From Polaromonas sp. A23 (GTDB lineage: Bacteria; Pseudomonadota; Gammaproteobacteria; Burkholderiales; Burkholderiaceae_C): a DNA stretch of 53,393 nt. The position numbers and the translations under genes are program-made. This document shows, in pieces, positions 8,227-17,230 of the stretch. The DNA is taken from positions 1 through 53,393 of the forward strand of contig NZ_MUNO01000027.1 in the NCBI RefSeq assembly GCF_002001015.1, written 5' to 3'. The notes beneath the pieces were generated by a model. The model saw only the letters and a program-made list of their open reading frames with translations. It was not told the origin of the DNA and did not search any database. Each line of letters opens with the position of its first letter. Positions within the stretch are counted from its first letter, which is position 1.

Positions 8227-8271
8227 TTTGCCCTTTAAACACGGGCGCCAGTAGCTATAAAATCGATAGCG
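8227..8271 (+). repeat. Interspersed TTTGCCCTTTAAACACGGGC repeat copy
   Basis: Contains TTTGCCCTTTAAACACGGGC followed by GCCAGTAGCTATAAAATC and ATAGC. The GCTAT (8254-8258) and ATAGC (8266-8270) ends can pair. It lies in the 244-nt gap between slyX and the oxidase gene (convergent to neither), which otherwise shows nothing recognisable. Confidence 0.6.
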
Positions 8272-8306
8272 AACAGGGTGCCAACCCAAAGTGCCCCGGC
8301 CAATTT

Positions 8307-9413
8307 CTATCGGACACCAGCCAGCATGTCCACCACACACTCCCCCAGCGCCAGCGAGCTGGTCAGTCCCGGCGACTCGATACCGAACAGGTTGACCAGG
8401 CCCGGAACACCATGCGTGCCCGGCCCCTGGATCAGGAAGTCCCTCGCAGGCTCAGCCGGCGACTGGATCTTGGGGCGTATGCCGGCATAACCGGGAATCA
8501 ACGCTCCGCCGGGCAGTGCGGGCCAGTATTTACGCACTTCCTGGTAGAAACCGTCGCCGCGCCGTGGGTCCACCACCAAATCATCGGGTGAGTCAACCCA
8601 CTGCACATCGGGGCCAAATTTGGCTTGGCCGCCGAGGTCAATGGTCAGGTGGACGCCCAACCCGGCAGCTTCGGGCACCGGATAAATCAGACGGCTGAAA
8701 GGCGAGCGGCCTGACAGCGTGAAGTAATTTCCTTTGGCATAGTGGCTGGGTGGCACATGCTCCGTAGCCAGGCCCTCGAAGCGCCGCGCCAGCGCCTGCG
8801 CATGCAGGCCGGCGGCATTGACGACGGTTTGCGCTTCCAGCTCGGTGCCATCTTCCGCTACCAAAGTGATAGCTGCCTGCGCACATCGGGCAAGGGCCAG
8901 GGGCGAATTGAGTACCACCATGCCGCCTGCATTCTCCAGATCGCCCTGCAGGGCCAGCATCAGGCCATGGCTGTCCACAATTCCCGTGCTCGGTGAAGAC
9001 ACCGCCGCCACGCATTCCAGATTCGGCTCCAACGCCTGTGCTTGTTCGCGCGTCAGGAACTTCAGGTCATGCACGCCATTGGCCGCGGCCTTGTCGATGA
9101 TGGATTGCAACTGGGCAATTTGTGAGGCCTGCGTGGCGACGATCAGTTTTCCGCAGCGGCTGTGGCCAATACCGCGCTCGGCGCAATAGCGGTATAGCAA
9201 GTCCTTGCCTTCCACACACAGCCGCGCCTTGAGCGAGCCCTGCGGGTAATAAATACCGGCATGAATCACTTCGCTGTTACGCGAACTGGTTCCGGTACCT
9301 ATGGCATCCGCAGCCTCCAGCACCATCACCTCGCGCCCGCGCAGGGCAAGGGCGCGCCCCACCGCCAGCCCGACCACGCCTGCGCCAATCACCACCACAT
9401 CAACACGGTCCAT
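8307..9413 (-). CDS. FAD-dependent oxidoreductase, L-2-hydroxyglutarate oxidase-like
   Basis: A DAO-superfamily flavoprotein of 368 aa. The N-terminal dinucleotide motif is [20 protein letters not shown] (residues 6-25). It is followed by the family phrase [23 protein letters not shown], shared with L-2-hydroxyglutarate dehydrogenase/oxidase, and by [12 protein letters not shown]. The middle [12 protein letters not shown] and the C-terminal [10 protein letters not shown] and DFLIQG segments also fit. It is predicted to oxidise L-2-hydroxyglutarate or a similar 2-hydroxyacid to the 2-oxoacid. It directly abuts the deacetylase-like gene (TGA immediately followed by ATG) as the last gene of a four-gene operon. 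Confidence 0.8.
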   Translation of the reverse strand: MDRVDVVVIGAGVVGLAVGRALALRGREVMVLEAADAIGTGTSSRNSEVIHAGIYYPQGSLKARLCVEGKDLLYRYCAERGIGHSRCGKLIVATQASQIAQLQSIIDKAAANGVHDLKFLTREQAQALEPNLECVAAVSSPSTGIVDSHGLMLALQGDLENAGGMVVLNSPLALARCAQAAITLVAEDGTELEAQTVVNAAGLHAQALARRFEGLATEHVPPSHYAKGNYFTLSGRSPFSRLIYPVPEAAGLGVHLTIDLGGQAKFGPDVQWVDSPDDLVVDPRRGDGFYQEVRKYWPALPGGALIPGYAGIRPKIQSPAEPARDFLIQGPGTHGVPGLVNLFGIESPGLTSSLALGECVVDMLAGVR

Positions 9414-10454
9414 TCACGCTCCCTGATCAAATCCGTCAAGCACCTCGACCGCGTTGGTGCCCAGTGCCTCGGCCGCGTAGCCGCCCTCAAGCACAAACAC
9501 GGTGGGCAACCCAAGCGCGGCCAGCTTCTGCCCCAGGCGTCTGAAATCGGCAAGCTTCAGGGCAAAGGTGGAAATCGGGTCGTCTTCAAAGGTATCCAGC
9601 CCCAGTGACACCACCAGCGCCTCAGCGCCAAATTGGCTGATGCGCAGGCAGCCCTGTTCAAGCGCGTCAAACCAGGCGCCTGCCGACGAACCGGCTGCCA
9701 GCGGCAGGTTGAGGTTGAAACCCAGCCCGGCGCCCTCGCCTGTCTCGTCCGCATGGCCCAGATAGAACGGGTATTCGGTGTGCGGATCGCCATGCAGGCT
9801 GACAAAGAGGACGTCGGAACGGTCATAAAAGATGCTCTGCGTGCCGTTGCCATGGTGGTAGTCCACATCGAGCACAGCCACACGCGCCCGGCCCGAATTG
9901 CGCAGGGCCTGAGCTGCCACGGCGGCATTGTTGAGAAAGCAATAACCGCCCATGAAATCAGCGCCGGCATGATGCCCCGGCGGCCGGCTGCAGCAGAAAA
10001 CCGCCCTGGCGCCTTCGCCCAGCAAGGCTGCGGCGCTGGCTGCAGCATCGGCGCCGGCCTTGGCGGCGGCCCAGGTGCCGGCCGACAGTGGCGAGCCGTT
10101 GTCCATCGAATAAAGACCCAGGCGCGCTACAAAGTTCGCCGGCTCCCGGTCACTGCGCAAGGTGCGCACCGGCCATACCGAGGGAAAAGGCTGCAGGCCG
10201 GCATTGCCCGGCGCCAGGGCCAGCCAGTCGCTCCATGCGTTCTCGAGAAACGCGAGGTAACGCGCACTGTGTATCTGCGCCAGCACCGCACGGCTGTCGA
10301 CGTGAGGTTGACGCAGTGCATGCCCGGCCTGCTGCAGGCTTTTTTTGACAAAGGCGGCGCGCGCAGGGGTTTCAAAACAGGGCACGCGCTCGCCTCGGAA
10401 AAACTCGAAGGCAGGCGCGTGGAGTTCGTGGGTGTCGCTGAAGAGGGCAATCAT
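9414..10454 (-). CDS. Histone deacetylase-like amidohydrolase (AcuC/AphA/HDAH superfamily)
   Basis: A zinc amidohydrolase of 346 aa. Catalytic signatures are visible: SRPPGHHAG (paired histidines), VAVLDVDYHHGNGTQSIFY (Asp/His zinc ligands), FVSLHGDP and GLDTFEDDPIS (zinc Asp). The C-terminal LEGGYAAEALG carries the family glycine loop. Bacterial members remove acetyl groups from acetylpolyamines or other N-acyl compounds, or have unknown substrates. The ATG of MIALFSDTHELH is chosen over an upstream TTG. Its operon partners (formylglutamate hydrolase-like and hydroxyglutarate oxidase-like enzymes, Bug receptor) suggest N-acylated acidic substrates. That is inference. Confidence 0.85.
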   Translation of the reverse strand: MIALFSDTHELHAPAFEFFRGERVPCFETPARAAFVKKSLQQAGHALRQPHVDSRAVLAQIHSARYLAFLENAWSDWLALAPGNAGLQPFPSVWPVRTLRSDREPANFVARLGLYSMDNGSPLSAGTWAAAKAGADAAASAAALLGEGARAVFCCSRPPGHHAGADFMGGYCFLNNAAVAAQALRNSGRARVAVLDVDYHHGNGTQSIFYDRSDVLFVSLHGDPHTEYPFYLGHADETGEGAGLGFNLNLPLAAGSSAGAWFDALEQGCLRISQFGAEALVVSLGLDTFEDDPISTFALKLADFRRLGQKLAALGLPTVFVLEGGYAAEALGTNAVEVLDGFDQGA

Positions 10455-10496
10455 GAAGCGTGGGGTCAAGGTCGGCGCCCGATCGGCGCCGGGTAT

Positions 10497-11354
10497 TTAT
10501 AGCAGCCGCGGATCGGTGTGCAGCAGCCGCTCTGTCAATGAACGGAGATTGGCCTTCAACGCATCGAAGCCATCACCGGGTTCCAGCGTCTCTTCATTCA
10601 TATAAAGCTTGCGGTTGATCTCCAGCTGGATGCTGTGGCGGTGAGCATCCGGGTCGGCATAACGCCGCACCAGCTCCACGCCCTTGTACGGGTGGTTGTA
10701 GGCCACGCTGTAGCCGAGTTCGCGCAGATGCTCGCAAACCAGCATACCCAACGCCGGGCTGGAGGTCGTCTCGTCGCGGTTGCCGACCACAAAGTCGGCA
10801 TGTTCCTCCCCCGGAAAATCCGTGGAATAACTGGAAGCGACTGCGGGCATGGAGTGGCAGTTGATATGGATGCTGTAGCCGTGCTGCGCATGCGCGGTGT
10901 CTATCGCCCGCGCCACCGCTGCGTGATAAGGCTGCCAGCACTGTGCAATGCGCGCCTGCACTTCGGCCACCGAGAGCTTGCGCTGATAGATCGGCACGCC
11001 TTCATCGGTGGTGCGCCAGACCAGCCCCTTGCCGAGCCTGACTTTGGACAGGACCGTGGGATCGGTTGCCACCGGGCCGGGCCACTCTTCGTCGAACAGC
11101 TCCACATCGATCTCGGTGGTGTCGCGATTGACGTCCAGATAGCTGCGCGGAAAGAGCGCTTCAATCCAGTGCACACCCAGGCCCGGGGCGAAGTCATAAA
11201 GTTTTTCGACGTGAGTGTCTTCGGCGCGGCGCAAAACGCGAAACTCGCAGGCATGGGAGAAATCGGCGGGGTACACAGTGCCGCTATGCGGCGAGTCCAG
11301 CACCAGTGCACTGGCCCCTGGTAAGTGGCGAACAGGTGAAGTCATGGCTTTCAT
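10497..11354 (-). CDS. N-formylglutamate amidohydrolase family protein
   Basis: A 285-aa hydrolase of the N-formylglutamate deformylase (HutG type 2) family. Visible family segments are LVLDSPHSGTVYPADF (N-terminus), YLDVNRDTTEID, the zinc-region HINCHSMPA (about residue 165) and GYSVAYNHPYKGVELVRR. The substrate is probably N-formyl-L-glutamate or a similar N-acyl dicarboxylic amino acid. No other histidine-degradation genes are nearby, so a true HutG role is uncertain. The ATG at MKAMTSPV is chosen because AGGT lies 5 nt upstream. The gene sits between the Bug receptor and the deacetylase-like gene on the same strand. Confidence 0.85.
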   Translation of the reverse strand: MKAMTSPVRHLPGASALVLDSPHSGTVYPADFSHACEFRVLRRAEDTHVEKLYDFAPGLGVHWIEALFPRSYLDVNRDTTEIDVELFDEEWPGPVATDPTVLSKVRLGKGLVWRTTDEGVPIYQRKLSVAEVQARIAQCWQPYHAAVARAIDTAHAQHGYSIHINCHSMPAVASSYSTDFPGEEHADFVVGNRDETTSSPALGMLVCEHLRELGYSVAYNHPYKGVELVRRYADPDAHRHSIQLEINRKLYMNEETLEPGDGFDALKANLRSLTERLLHTDPRLL

Positions 11355-11434
11355 TGTGACCTGCCGCGCAAGCCTCTGCCTGGCAGTACGGATGCGCAGC
11401 AGACTCGCAGGATGCATCAATCTTGCGAACGGCA

Positions 11435-12394
11435 TCAATCAAGCCGGATTTTTGCAAATCTGGCGATGCGCTGCATCTTGTCAATTTCTTTTTTGAGCTG
11501 CGCTGCGAACTCGTCGGGCGACGTGCCGGAAGCGAACAAGCCCTGCCCCGAAAGCCTGGCGCTGACCGCCGGTTCGCGCAACACACTGACGACCGCCTCG
11601 TGGATCCGCCTGACACCGGCAACCGGCGTTCCCGCGGGCGCGACCAGGCCAAACCAGGACGGATCATTGTTGGAAAACAGCGATAACTCCGCGTAGGTCG
11701 GGGTGTTCGGCAACACCTCCAGGCGTTTGTTCCACGACACCGCAATCGCCCTGAGCTTGCCCGACTGGATGAAAGGCAGCGAAGCGGCCACCTGGTCGAA
11801 ATAAACCATCACCTGGCCGGCAACCACATCGTTGAGGGCCGGACCGGCGCCGCGATAAGGGATATGCACCATGAAGGTATTGGTGGTGCTTTTGAACAGC
11901 TCACCCCACATGTGGCCGATGGTGCCGTTGCCCGGTGAGGCATAGCTGAGCTTGCCCGGGTTGGCCTTGAGGTAGGCAATCAGTTCAGCGTAGTTGCGCA
12001 CCGGCAGGCTGGCGTTGACGACTATCACGCCCGGCGCTTTAACCAGTTCGGTCACCGCCACAAAATCCTTGATCGGGTCATAGGGCAGCTTGGTGTAGAC
12101 CGCCGGATTCACACCATGCGTCGACAAGGTTGCCACGCCCAGCGTGAAACCGTCCGGCGCAGACCGCGCCACTTCAGCCATGCCGATGGAGCCACCTGCG
12201 CCGGCGCGGTTTTCCACGATCACGGGTAGCCCCAGAACGCGTGCCAGGGGCTCTGACAATACGCGCGCAGTGATGTCAGTCGCTCCGCCGGGAGGAAAGG
12301 GAACCAGCAGCCTCAGGGGCTTGCCGGCTTGGGCCGAACCAAGTCCTGGAAGTAATGAACTTGCCGTCAATGCCATCAGGTGTCGTCGCTGCAT
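11435..12394 (-). CDS. Bug/TctC-family periplasmic solute receptor
   Basis: A 319-aa secreted solute-binding protein of the tripartite tricarboxylate receptor family, abundant in Burkholderiales. The signal peptide (MQRRHLMALTASSLLPGLGSAQA) has a Tat-like RR start and an AQA cleavage site. Mature landmarks include LLVPFPPGGATDITARVL, VENRAGAGGSIGMAEVA and PYRGAGPALNDVVAGQV. The usual TctA/TctB membrane partners are not adjacent. As first gene of the minus-strand operon it probably delivers or senses the substrate, likely a carboxylate. It is divergent from a LysR regulator. Confidence 0.92.
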   Translation of the reverse strand: MQRRHLMALTASSLLPGLGSAQAGKPLRLLVPFPPGGATDITARVLSEPLARVLGLPVIVENRAGAGGSIGMAEVARSAPDGFTLGVATLSTHGVNPAVYTKLPYDPIKDFVAVTELVKAPGVIVVNASLPVRNYAELIAYLKANPGKLSYASPGNGTIGHMWGELFKSTTNTFMVHIPYRGAGPALNDVVAGQVMVYFDQVAASLPFIQSGKLRAIAVSWNKRLEVLPNTPTYAELSLFSNNDPSWFGLVAPAGTPVAGVRRIHEAVVSVLREPAVSARLSGQGLFASGTSPDEFAAQLKKEIDKMQRIARFAKIRLD

Positions 12395-12483
12395 GTGAAC
12401 TCCATGGAAGTAATTTGATGAATGAATTGTGGACGAATGAAACCACCTTCAGAGGCCAAAGAAGCTGAAGTATTCGACTCAAG

Positions 12484-12502
12484 TCATTCCACAATGGAAT
12501 GA
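12484..12502. promoter_or_regulatory. Candidate LysR operator between bug and lysR genes
   Basis: A perfect palindrome TCATTCC-ACAAT-GGAATGA lies in the 129-nt divergent intergenic region. It ends 21 nt before the LysR-gene ATG and lies 90 nt upstream of the Bug-gene start. LysR-type sites follow a T-N11-A pattern, and this symmetric site fits a shared autoregulatory/activation box. Confidence 0.55.
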
Positions 12503-12523
12503 AATTAGCGATAAGATCGCGCC

Positions 12524-13468
12524 ATGAATGTCATGAAACGGCTGCAGCCCCCCATTCATTTGCTCAAAGCCTTCACCGCCACCGCGCGTTTTGGCAGCGT
12601 CTCGCGTGCATCCGAAGCGCTTCATCTGACGCAAAGCGCCGTGAGCAAACAGATCAGCGAGCTTGAGCAGATGACCGGCGTGCTGCTTTTCGAGCGGATA
12701 CGCCAGCGGCTCACGCTGACACCGGCCGGCGTGCGTTATGAAGCGGCCATCCGCCCGCTGCTGGCCCAGCTCGAAGCGGCCACGCTGGACCTCATCACCA
12801 GCGGCGACGGCGGCGGTGCTCTTCACATTTCAACGCTGCCGACGTTCGGCGCCAAATGGCTGATCCCGCGGCTGCCCGACTTCCAGAAAGCACAGCCGCT
12901 GATCGCGCTTAATTTCGTGCCTTATCTGCAGGGTTACGACTTCCAGCGCGCCGACCTTGACTGCTCCATCCTGTTTGGCAACGGCAACTGGCCCGGTGCG
13001 GTGGCCGACTACCTCACCGGCCGCGATGTCGTATTGATCGCACCGCCGGCCGTGCCGCGCAAGCCGCACCTGCGCAAAGCCCAGGACGTCGCAGGCTTTA
13101 CCCTTCTTCAGCATGTCAGCGTGCCCCATGCCTGGTCACATTGGTGTGAAGCCCACGGGGTGAGCGGCGTCAACGCCCTCATGGGTCCGCAGCTGGACCA
13201 GTTTCACAGCCTGATCCGTGCCGTGATGGCGGGCATGGGCCTGGCACTGGTGCCGCATTGCCTGGTCAAGGACGACATTGCGGCAGGGCTGGTGTCAGCA
13301 CCACTCAAGGACGGGTACATGGACGAGATGGGCTACTACCTGTGCTACCCGGAATCACGCAGCCACCTCAAACCGCTGATCAGTTTCCGGCAGTGGCTGC
13401 TGGATGCGGTGAACAAGGTCGACGGCCAAGCCCCCTACCCCGACACGATCACAGGAAAGAACCCATGA
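12524..13468 (+). CDS. LysR-type (GcvA-like) transcriptional regulator
   Basis: A 314-aa LTTR. The winged helix-turn-helix occupies residues about 9-68 (HLLKAFTATARFGSVSRASEAL, then HLTQSAVSKQISELEQ). The co-inducer-binding domain begins near residue 95 (LHISTLPTFGAKWLIPRLPDF), a phrase typical of the GcvA subgroup. It is divergent from the Bug-receptor operon with a palindrome in between, so that operon is the natural target. The stop codon overlaps the ATG of the following GNAT gene by 4 nt. The effector is unknown. Confidence 0.9.
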   Translation: MNVMKRLQPPIHLLKAFTATARFGSVSRASEALHLTQSAVSKQISELEQMTGVLLFERIRQRLTLTPAGVRYEAAIRPLLAQLEAATLDLITSGDGGGALHISTLPTFGAKWLIPRLPDFQKAQPLIALNFVPYLQGYDFQRADLDCSILFGNGNWPGAVADYLTGRDVVLIAPPAVPRKPHLRKAQDVAGFTLLQHVSVPHAWSHWCEAHGVSGVNALMGPQLDQFHSLIRAVMAGMGLALVPHCLVKDDIAAGLVSAPLKDGYMDEMGYYLCYPESRSHLKPLISFRQWLLDAVNKVDGQAPYPDTITGKNP

Positions 13469-13953
13469 ACATCGACATCCGCGAGGCGCAAGCGCCCGAC
13501 ACCGCCTTGATCCACGCCTTCATCGTCGAGCTGGCTATTTATGAAAAAGCAGCGCATGAGGTGGTGGCCAGTGCGGCGGATATTGAGTCTAGCCTGTTCG
13601 CGCCTGACTCTCCCGCACGGGCACTCATTTGCACGGTCAACGGCCAGCCCGCAGGCTTTGCGGTGTATTTCCTCAGCTATTCCACATGGCTGGGGCGCAA
13701 GGGCATGTACCTCGAAGACCTGTACATCTCCCCCCAACACCGCAGGGGCGGCGCCGGCAAACACCTGTTGCGCCACTTGGCCAAACTGGCTGTTGACAGC
13801 GGCTGTGGACGGCTGGAATGGAGCGTGCTGGACTGGAACGAGCCCGCCATCGTGTTCTATCAATCGCTAGGGGCCAAGCCGCAATCTGAGTGGGTGCGAT
13901 ATCGCCTGGCCGGTCCAACCCTGAACGACTTCGCACGCCAGGAAGTTAAATAG
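13465..13953 (+). CDS. GNAT-family N-acetyltransferase (diamine acetyltransferase-like)
   Basis: A 162-aa acetyltransferase. The acetyl-CoA loop is seen in LEDLYISPQHRRGGAGKHLLRHLA (residues about 86-110; motif R-R-G-G-A-G-K). The pattern LAIYEKAAHEV near the start and LEWSVLDWNEPAIVFYQSLGAK towards the end match the spermidine/spermine or thialysine acetyltransferase subgroup. Translationally coupled to the LysR gene (ATGA). Co-occurrence with a deacetylase-like enzyme in the divergent operon is suggestive of opposing acetylation steps, which is speculative. Confidence 0.85.
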   Translation: MNIDIREAQAPDTALIHAFIVELAIYEKAAHEVVASAADIESSLFAPDSPARALICTVNGQPAGFAVYFLSYSTWLGRKGMYLEDLYISPQHRRGGAGKHLLRHLAKLAVDSGCGRLEWSVLDWNEPAIVFYQSLGAKPQSEWVRYRLAGPTLNDFARQEVK

Positions 13954-14020
13954 ATAACGCAAAGCCAACTGCAAAAGCTCGCACTCATTCATGCGCGCGC
14001 TCTGCAGGGACCAAACGGGG

Positions 14021-14737
14021 TCACTTCATCTGGACAGAGCCCGAGACGTTGACCAGAACCGCGCTCTTCCCAGCCTCCACAGGAATGGACGAGTCGGCCA
14101 TGGCGGCTTTGGCCTCCATGGCCATCATGCGCGGACGAACGGGTCCCTGGTCGTTGGCATTGATGGAAACTTCGCGCAGCGAATAGCTGGAAAAGCCAAA
14201 TGACCGCGCAACTTCCGAGGCCTTGGCCTTGAAACGCTCAATAGCCTGCGCCTGCGCATCGCCCTCAACCTTGGCACGCTGTTCGCGGCTCAGCGCAAAA
14301 CTGACGCCGCCCATCGTCAATGTCTGAATCTTGCCGGCCGCCGCAGTGATCCGCGGGAAATCCCTGCCCTCCAGGACCAGTTCCGTGCTGCCTTGCCAGC
14401 CGTTGATCTTGCCATCCTTGCCGTAACGCGGATACAGGCTGAAATTACCCGTACGCACATCCATCAAGCCCGGCTGGGCCGTTTTTTTTGCTTCAGCCAA
14501 TGCGGATTCGAGCGCCTGTTTGAGCTGGTTCTGTACTGCAGCCGAGTCCGTTCCGTCACGCGTGGTGCTCAAGGCAATCGACAACAGGTCCTGCTGGACC
14601 TCAATCGTTGCGCTGGCCGAAAGCTGCGCCACGTTTTGGGGCTGTGCAGCAAGCACGGGCATCACACCTTGTGCCAGGAGTCCGGTGCTGCCGACCAGCA
14701 AGAGGCAGGCTGCGAAGAGTTGGGATTGATTTTTCAA
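14021..14737 (-). CDS. SIMPL domain (DUF541) periplasmic protein
   Basis: A 238-aa secreted protein of the SIMPL/DUF541 family (BP26/OMP28-like), which is involved in envelope stress in some bacteria but has no agreed activity. An N-terminal hydrophobic signal (LFAACLLLVGSTGLLAQG) is followed by the conserved LSASATIEVQQDLLSIALS strand, YPRYGKDGKINGWQGSTELVLEG and the C-terminal SSYSLREVSIN. The start appears to be TTG: no ATG fits, and GGAAG lies 6 nt upstream of this codon. The gene is divergent from the OmpR regulator. Confidence 0.85.
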   Translation of the reverse strand: MKNQSQLFAACLLLVGSTGLLAQGVMPVLAAQPQNVAQLSASATIEVQQDLLSIALSTTRDGTDSAAVQNQLKQALESALAEAKKTAQPGLMDVRTGNFSLYPRYGKDGKINGWQGSTELVLEGRDFPRITAAAGKIQTLTMGGVSFALSREQRAKVEGDAQAQAIERFKAKASEVARSFGFSSYSLREVSINANDQGPVRPRMMAMEAKAAMADSSIPVEAGKSAVLVNVSGSVQMK

Positions 14738-14927
14738 GAAAGGCTTCCGTTGGGTTGAGGAAAAAAGGAAATTGGTGGAGCTTGGCCGAAGGCAGGTCAC
14801 CGCGAGCCTAGAGTATTTTTTCTGCTTTCCTTGTCAGCATTGGTCGCTATTGATCGTCATCTTTGACGCCAATCATCGCTTTGGCCTGCATCTGGCCGTT
14901 ATCGTGCTTGCACCAGCCCGCAACTTC

Positions 14928-14999
14928 TGTAACAGTATGTCAAAGTGCACAAAAAAATTCGATTCTGCGTTTTTAGCCCTCAAAATCGGCTCTGTTACA
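14928..14999. promoter_or_regulatory. Paired TGTAACA / TGTTACA sites upstream of ompR-like gene
   Basis: TGTAACA (14928-14934) and its reverse complement TGTTACA (14993-14999) lie 80 and 16 nt before the response-regulator ATG. Enterobacterial OmpR sites contain similar TGTNACA half-elements, so autoregulation or control of the divergent SIMPL gene is plausible. Confidence 0.35.
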
Positions 15000-15014
15000 A
15001 ATTACGATGGCCCT

Positions 15015-15752
15015 ATGACACAAGCTAGCAATTCGACCCGTGCCGACAAGATCCTGATTCTTGACGACGATGCCCGTATCCGTGACCTTCTGCGCCGTTA
15101 CCTAACCCAGGAGGGCTTTGAAGTCATCCTGGCGGAAGACAGCAAAGCCCTTAACCGCATCATGATGCGCGATGCAGTCGACCTCATCGTGCTGGATTTG
15201 ATGATGCCAGGCGAAGATGGCCTCTCCATTTGCCGCCGCCTGCGCGCCGCCAACGACCGCACCCCCATCATCATGCTCACCGCCAAAGGCGAGGACGTGG
15301 ACCGCATCGTCGGCCTGGAAGTGGGTGCCGACGACTATCTGGCCAAACCCTTCAATCCTCGCGAACTGCTGGCACGCATTCATGCCGTGCTGCGCCGCCG
15401 CCCCGCGGTGGAAGTGCCGGGAGCCCCTTCGAGCGAGCAGGAAGTGGTCAATTTTGGCCCTTTCAGCTTCGACATGGGCTTGCGCACGCTGCAGAAAAAC
15501 GGCGAGGAGCTGCCGCTGACCACTGGCGAATTCGCCATGCTCAAGACGCTGGTGCGGCACCCCCGCCAGCCGCTGTCGCGCGAGAAACTGGCCCAGTTGG
15601 CACGCGGCCGCGAGTTCGAACCCTTTGACCGCAGCCTCGACGTCCAAGTGTCTCGCCTGCGCAAGCTCATCGAGGTGGACGCCGCCGTACCGCGCTATAT
15701 CCAGACCGTGTGGGGCATTGGTTATGTGTTCGTGCCGGACGGAACCAGCTAA
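15015..15752 (+). CDS. ompR: OmpR-family response regulator
   Basis: A 245-aa two-component regulator. The receiver domain (residues 11-125) has the acidic pocket DDD (17-19), phospho-acceptor Asp61 in LIVLDLMMPGEDG and the conserved Lys111 in DDYLAKPFNP. The C-terminal winged helix (about 150-240) ends with the OmpR/PhoB pattern DVQVSRLRKLIEVD...VWGIGYVF. The ATG at MTQASNS gives the family length; the open frame upstream is non-coding promoter DNA. It forms a pair with the histidine kinase 80 nt downstream. The OmpR/EnvZ label follows the kinase and family similarity; targets are unknown. Confidence 0.9.
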   Translation: MTQASNSTRADKILILDDDARIRDLLRRYLTQEGFEVILAEDSKALNRIMMRDAVDLIVLDLMMPGEDGLSICRRLRAANDRTPIIMLTAKGEDVDRIVGLEVGADDYLAKPFNPRELLARIHAVLRRRPAVEVPGAPSSEQEVVNFGPFSFDMGLRTLQKNGEELPLTTGEFAMLKTLVRHPRQPLSREKLAQLARGREFEPFDRSLDVQVSRLRKLIEVDAAVPRYIQTVWGIGYVFVPDGTS

Positions 15753-15832
15753 GACGAGCCTCGCTGCCGACCGCCCAGTCCTGCCCTGGCTGAACGGGCC
15801 GCCCCACCCTCTCCTGTCTCCCAAGGCCCCGC

Positions 15833-17224
15833 ATGCAAGGCACTGCTCACCTGGAAACCGCCCCCGCAGCGCTTGAAACTGCGCCAGCGCCGCTGGAAAT
15901 GCGCCCGCGGGTCGGCCTGAGCCTGTTCTGGCGCACCTTCCTGTTCCTGTCGCTGCTTCTGATTGGTTGCATCGTCGCCTGGTTGCAGACCTTCCGTGCT
16001 CTGGAATTTGAGCCACGCGCCGTACAAAGCGCCAAGCAGCTGGCCTCGCTGGTTAATTTGAGCAGGGCCGCGCTGAAGTATTCGGATGCCATCACCCGTG
16101 TCTGGCTGATCAAGACCCTGGCCGAGGAGGAAGGCGTGCGCATCTCGCCTCGGGAACCGCGCGACAAATATGAGCATTTTGTCAACGATCCGCTGAGCGA
16201 GCGTATCGGCGAAGAACTCACGGCGCGCATGGGCGAAGGCACGGTGGTGGCCAAGTCCGTCAACGGAACGCCGGGCCTGTGGGTAGGCTTCAAGATCGAC
16301 GGCGACTCTTATTGGCTGCTCACTGACCCGTCCCGCCTTGGGCCGTTGCAGGGCGGAACCTGGTTGATCTGGCTGATCACAGCGGCGATTCTCTCGCTGC
16401 TGGGCGCAGCGCTCATTGCCAGGCTGATCAACCGCCCGCTCAAGCAACTTTCATTTGCGGCCAGCCGCATGCGCGACGGCGATTTTGACGCCAGCCTGCT
16501 CGACGAACAGGTGGCCACCAGCGAAATCCGCGAAGTCAATATTGGCTTCAACCGGATGGCCGAACAACTTTCAAAAATCGAGGAAGACCGCGTCATCATG
16601 CTGGCCGGCATTTCGCATGACCTGCGCACACCTCTGGCGCGGCTGCGGCTGGAAACAGAAATGAGCGTTTCCGATGCAGAGGCCCGGGCCCACATGGCCG
16701 CCGACATCACGCAGCTCGACGCCATCATCGACAAATTCCTGGACTACGCCCGCCCTGATCCGCCGCAGCTGGCGTCGGTATCGCTCAATGCCATCATCAG
16801 TGCAGCCGTTTATTCGGTGGCCGAATACACAGACATGCGTGTCAATGTCACGCTGCCGGGCCAGATCACCGTGCTGGCCGACGAGGTGGAGCTGTCCCGC
16901 GTGATTGCCAATCTGCTTGAAAATGCGCGGCGCTACGGCAAAACGCCGGAAACCGGCATGGCCATGGTCGACATTGCGGCCAAGGAACGCGACCAGTGGG
17001 TGCTGATCAAGGTGCGCGACCACGGCACGGGCGTCGCTCCGCAGGCGCTGAACAACCTGACCAAGCCTTTTTTCCGCGGCGATGCGGCCCGCACTGCGGC
17101 CACCGGGGCCGGTTTGGGCCTGGCCATTGTCGAGAGAACCCTGCATCGCATGGGTGGGGTGTTTGCACTGGCCAATACCAGTTCGGGCGGGCTGGCTGCG
17201 CATATCAAGCTAAGGAGGGGTTGA
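15833..17224 (+). CDS. envZ: EnvZ-like sensor histidine kinase
   Basis: A 463-aa inner-membrane kinase. Two membrane segments (about 33-52 and 176-198) bracket a periplasmic sensor of about 120 residues. A HAMP domain follows (ARLINRPLKQLSFAASRMRDGDFD). The phospho-acceptor is His262 in AGISHDLRTPLARLRLE, and the ATPase domain shows N (VIANLLENARRYG), G1 (VRDHGTGVAP), F (KPFFRGDAAR) and G2 (TGAGLGLAIVERT) boxes. It should phosphorylate the upstream OmpR-type regulator. The N-terminus is Ala/Glu/Pro-rich with an imperfect internal repeat (ETAPAALETAPAPLE). Confidence 0.9.
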   Translation: MQGTAHLETAPAALETAPAPLEMRPRVGLSLFWRTFLFLSLLLIGCIVAWLQTFRALEFEPRAVQSAKQLASLVNLSRAALKYSDAITRVWLIKTLAEEEGVRISPREPRDKYEHFVNDPLSERIGEELTARMGEGTVVAKSVNGTPGLWVGFKIDGDSYWLLTDPSRLGPLQGGTWLIWLITAAILSLLGAALIARLINRPLKQLSFAASRMRDGDFDASLLDEQVATSEIREVNIGFNRMAEQLSKIEEDRVIMLAGISHDLRTPLARLRLETEMSVSDAEARAHMAADITQLDAIIDKFLDYARPDPPQLASVSLNAIISAAVYSVAEYTDMRVNVTLPGQITVLADEVELSRVIANLLENARRYGKTPETGMAMVDIAAKERDQWVLIKVRDHGTGVAPQALNNLTKPFFRGDAARTAATGAGLGLAIVERTLHRMGGVFALANTSSGGLAAHIKLRRG

Positions 17225-17230
17225 CTGTTG

